In this document: positions 6,292-7,091 of the stretch, in pieces
Position numbering within the stretch: position 1 is the stretch's first letter
Layout of the letters: each line of letters opens with the position of its first letter
Source: an uncultured Porphyromonadaceae bacterium
GTDB lineage: Bacteria > Bacteroidota > Bacteroidia > Bacteroidales > Muribaculaceae
Assembly (NCBI GenBank): GCA_902494595.1
Contig: CABUTY010000065.1
Location: 1 to 7,091, forward strand
Length of the DNA stretch: 7,091 bases
Direction: 5' to 3'
The notes under the pieces: generated by a model
The model's database searches: none
The model's input: only the letters and a program-made list of their open reading frames with translations
Told to the model about the DNA's origin: nothing
Made by a program: the position numbers and the translations under genes

Positions 6292-7091
6292 AGAATCACG
6301 GGTACGCCGGCTATCGGCGTCAAGGCGTTGATGGGTATCACTCTATTGAGAGGTATCACCGACAGTACATTGCATGTCATGGCCAGAATAGCGCCGGTAA
6401 TCATCGAGGCAGGAATCAGAATCCAGTGATTGTCGGTGCGGAAGAGTAGCCGTGCCACATGAGGCATGGCAAGCCCTATGAAGGATACCGGGCCGCAGAA
6501 GGCCGTGGTTACCGCCGTAAGCAGTCCCGTGACTACCAACAGACCCGTCTTGACGCGTTCTACCCTGACTCCGAGGTTGCGGGCGTAGCTGTCGCCGAGA
6601 AGAAGTATGTTGAGCGGCTTTGCCATAAGGATGGCCGCCAGCAGACCGCACATAACCAGACTGGTGAACCATGGAAGCTGTCGCAGGGATACGTTGGCGA
6701 AGGAACCCGTGCCCCACATCACATAATTCTGCAGGCTCTCCGCCGACGACAGCGACGACAGCAGTGTGACCACCGACGAGGTGAGGTATCCTGTCATTAT
6801 CCCTACGATAAGGAGGAGGAGATTGTTGTGGACTCTCAGCGAAATGGCAGTGAGGATACCGGTTATAATCATTGCGCCGGCCACAGCCCCGGCCATAATT
6901 GCGGAATAACCGGCAATCAATGAGCCGGCCACGGTCACAGACCCGCCCATGGCCAGCATCACCAGTGCGACACCTAAGCTGGCTCCGGAGCTTATGCCCA
7001 GTATCGACGGGCCGGCAAGCGGATTGCGGAAAGCCGTCTGAAGCATCAGACCGCATACCGCCAATGCCGCGCCTCCAAGCATCGAGGTGAA
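6264..7091 (-). CDS. FecCD/BtuC-family ABC transporter permease, 5' end outside window
   Basis: Inner-membrane permease of an ABC importer for iron-siderophore, haem or vitamin B12; the substrate cannot be told from this subunit. The frame stays open to the right edge, giving 275 residues of a protein usually near 330-345, so roughly the first 60-70 are missing. The Met encoded at 7080-7082 is internal, since family-like sequence (FTSMLGGAALAVCGLMLQ) runs through it. Visible signatures are LMLQTAFRNPLAGPSILGIS, the repeated hydrophobic segments, MLAMGGSV, LLLGDSYARNLGVRV, the coupling-helix region GPVSFIGLAMPHVARLLFRTD, and the C-terminus INALTPIAGVPVILYVVLSRQR. The usual ELPxG before the last helix is replaced by VIPIN, a form I recall in Bacteroidetes members. 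It runs opposite to the other genes and probably belongs to an uptake operon whose partner genes lie to the right. Confidence 0.93.
   Translation of the reverse strand, partial: FTSMLGGAALAVCGLMLQTAFRNPLAGPSILGISSGASLGVALVMLAMGGSVTVAGSLIAGYSAIMAGAVAGAMIITGILTAISLRVHNNLLLLIVGIMTGYLTSSVVTLLSSLSSAESLQNYVMWGTGSFANVSLRQLPWFTSLVMCGLLAAILMAKPLNILLLGDSYARNLGVRVERVKTGLLVVTGLLTAVTTAFCGPVSFIGLAMPHVARLLFRTDNHWILIPASMITGAILAMTCNVLSVIPLNRVIPINALTPIAGVPVILYVVLSRQR

Noticed and set aside
6343..7056. A 237-codon minus-strand frame, and a plus-strand frame at 6459-6923, within the permease region.
   Set aside because: Both are out of frame with the clear FecCD-family reading frame and give low-complexity Arg/Gly/Ser-rich translations without membrane segments.

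Overview
The window looks like a conserved core-genome stretch from a Bacteroidales bacterium of intermediate GC. This placement is inferred from protein character (a long SppA, the LpxK 'DDAFQH' variant, the H. pylori/Bacteroidetes style of agmatine deiminase), the gene order sppA-lpxK-PNP-thiL, and the lack of Shine-Dalgarno-like sequences before most starts. The family within the order cannot be fixed from the sequence alone; Muribaculaceae-like is a guess.

Layout. Six genes point rightward: the C-terminal half of the signal peptide peptidase SppA (cut by the left edge), lpxK (lipid A 4'-kinase), a trimeric-type purine nucleoside phosphorylase, thiL (thiamine-phosphate kinase), aguA (agmatine deiminase) and aguB (N-carbamoylputrescine amidohydrolase). 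From the right edge a FecCD/BtuC-family ABC permease runs leftward, and its 3' end overlaps the 3' end of aguB by 28 bases. The four genes from PNP to aguB are spaced 13 to 30 bases apart and probably form one transcript. The only sizeable non-coding gap (about 237 bases, between lpxK and PNP) carries a perfect 32-base palindrome and a weaker bulged hairpin.

How the genes work together. SppA and LpxK serve the cell envelope (clearing membrane-embedded signal peptides; finishing the lipid IVA phosphorylation pattern). PNP salvages purine nucleosides and ThiL makes thiamine diphosphate. AguA and AguB are consecutive steps from agmatine to putrescine, the one clear two-gene pathway here. The permease belongs to a separate metal-chelate or corrinoid uptake locus lying mostly outside the window.

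I see no mobile element, phage, CRISPR array, RNA gene or unknown defence-like cassette. The points worth a second look are the perfect palindrome, a strong hairpin inside the start of thiL, an Asp at the purine-recognition position of PNP, and the tail-to-tail gene overlap.
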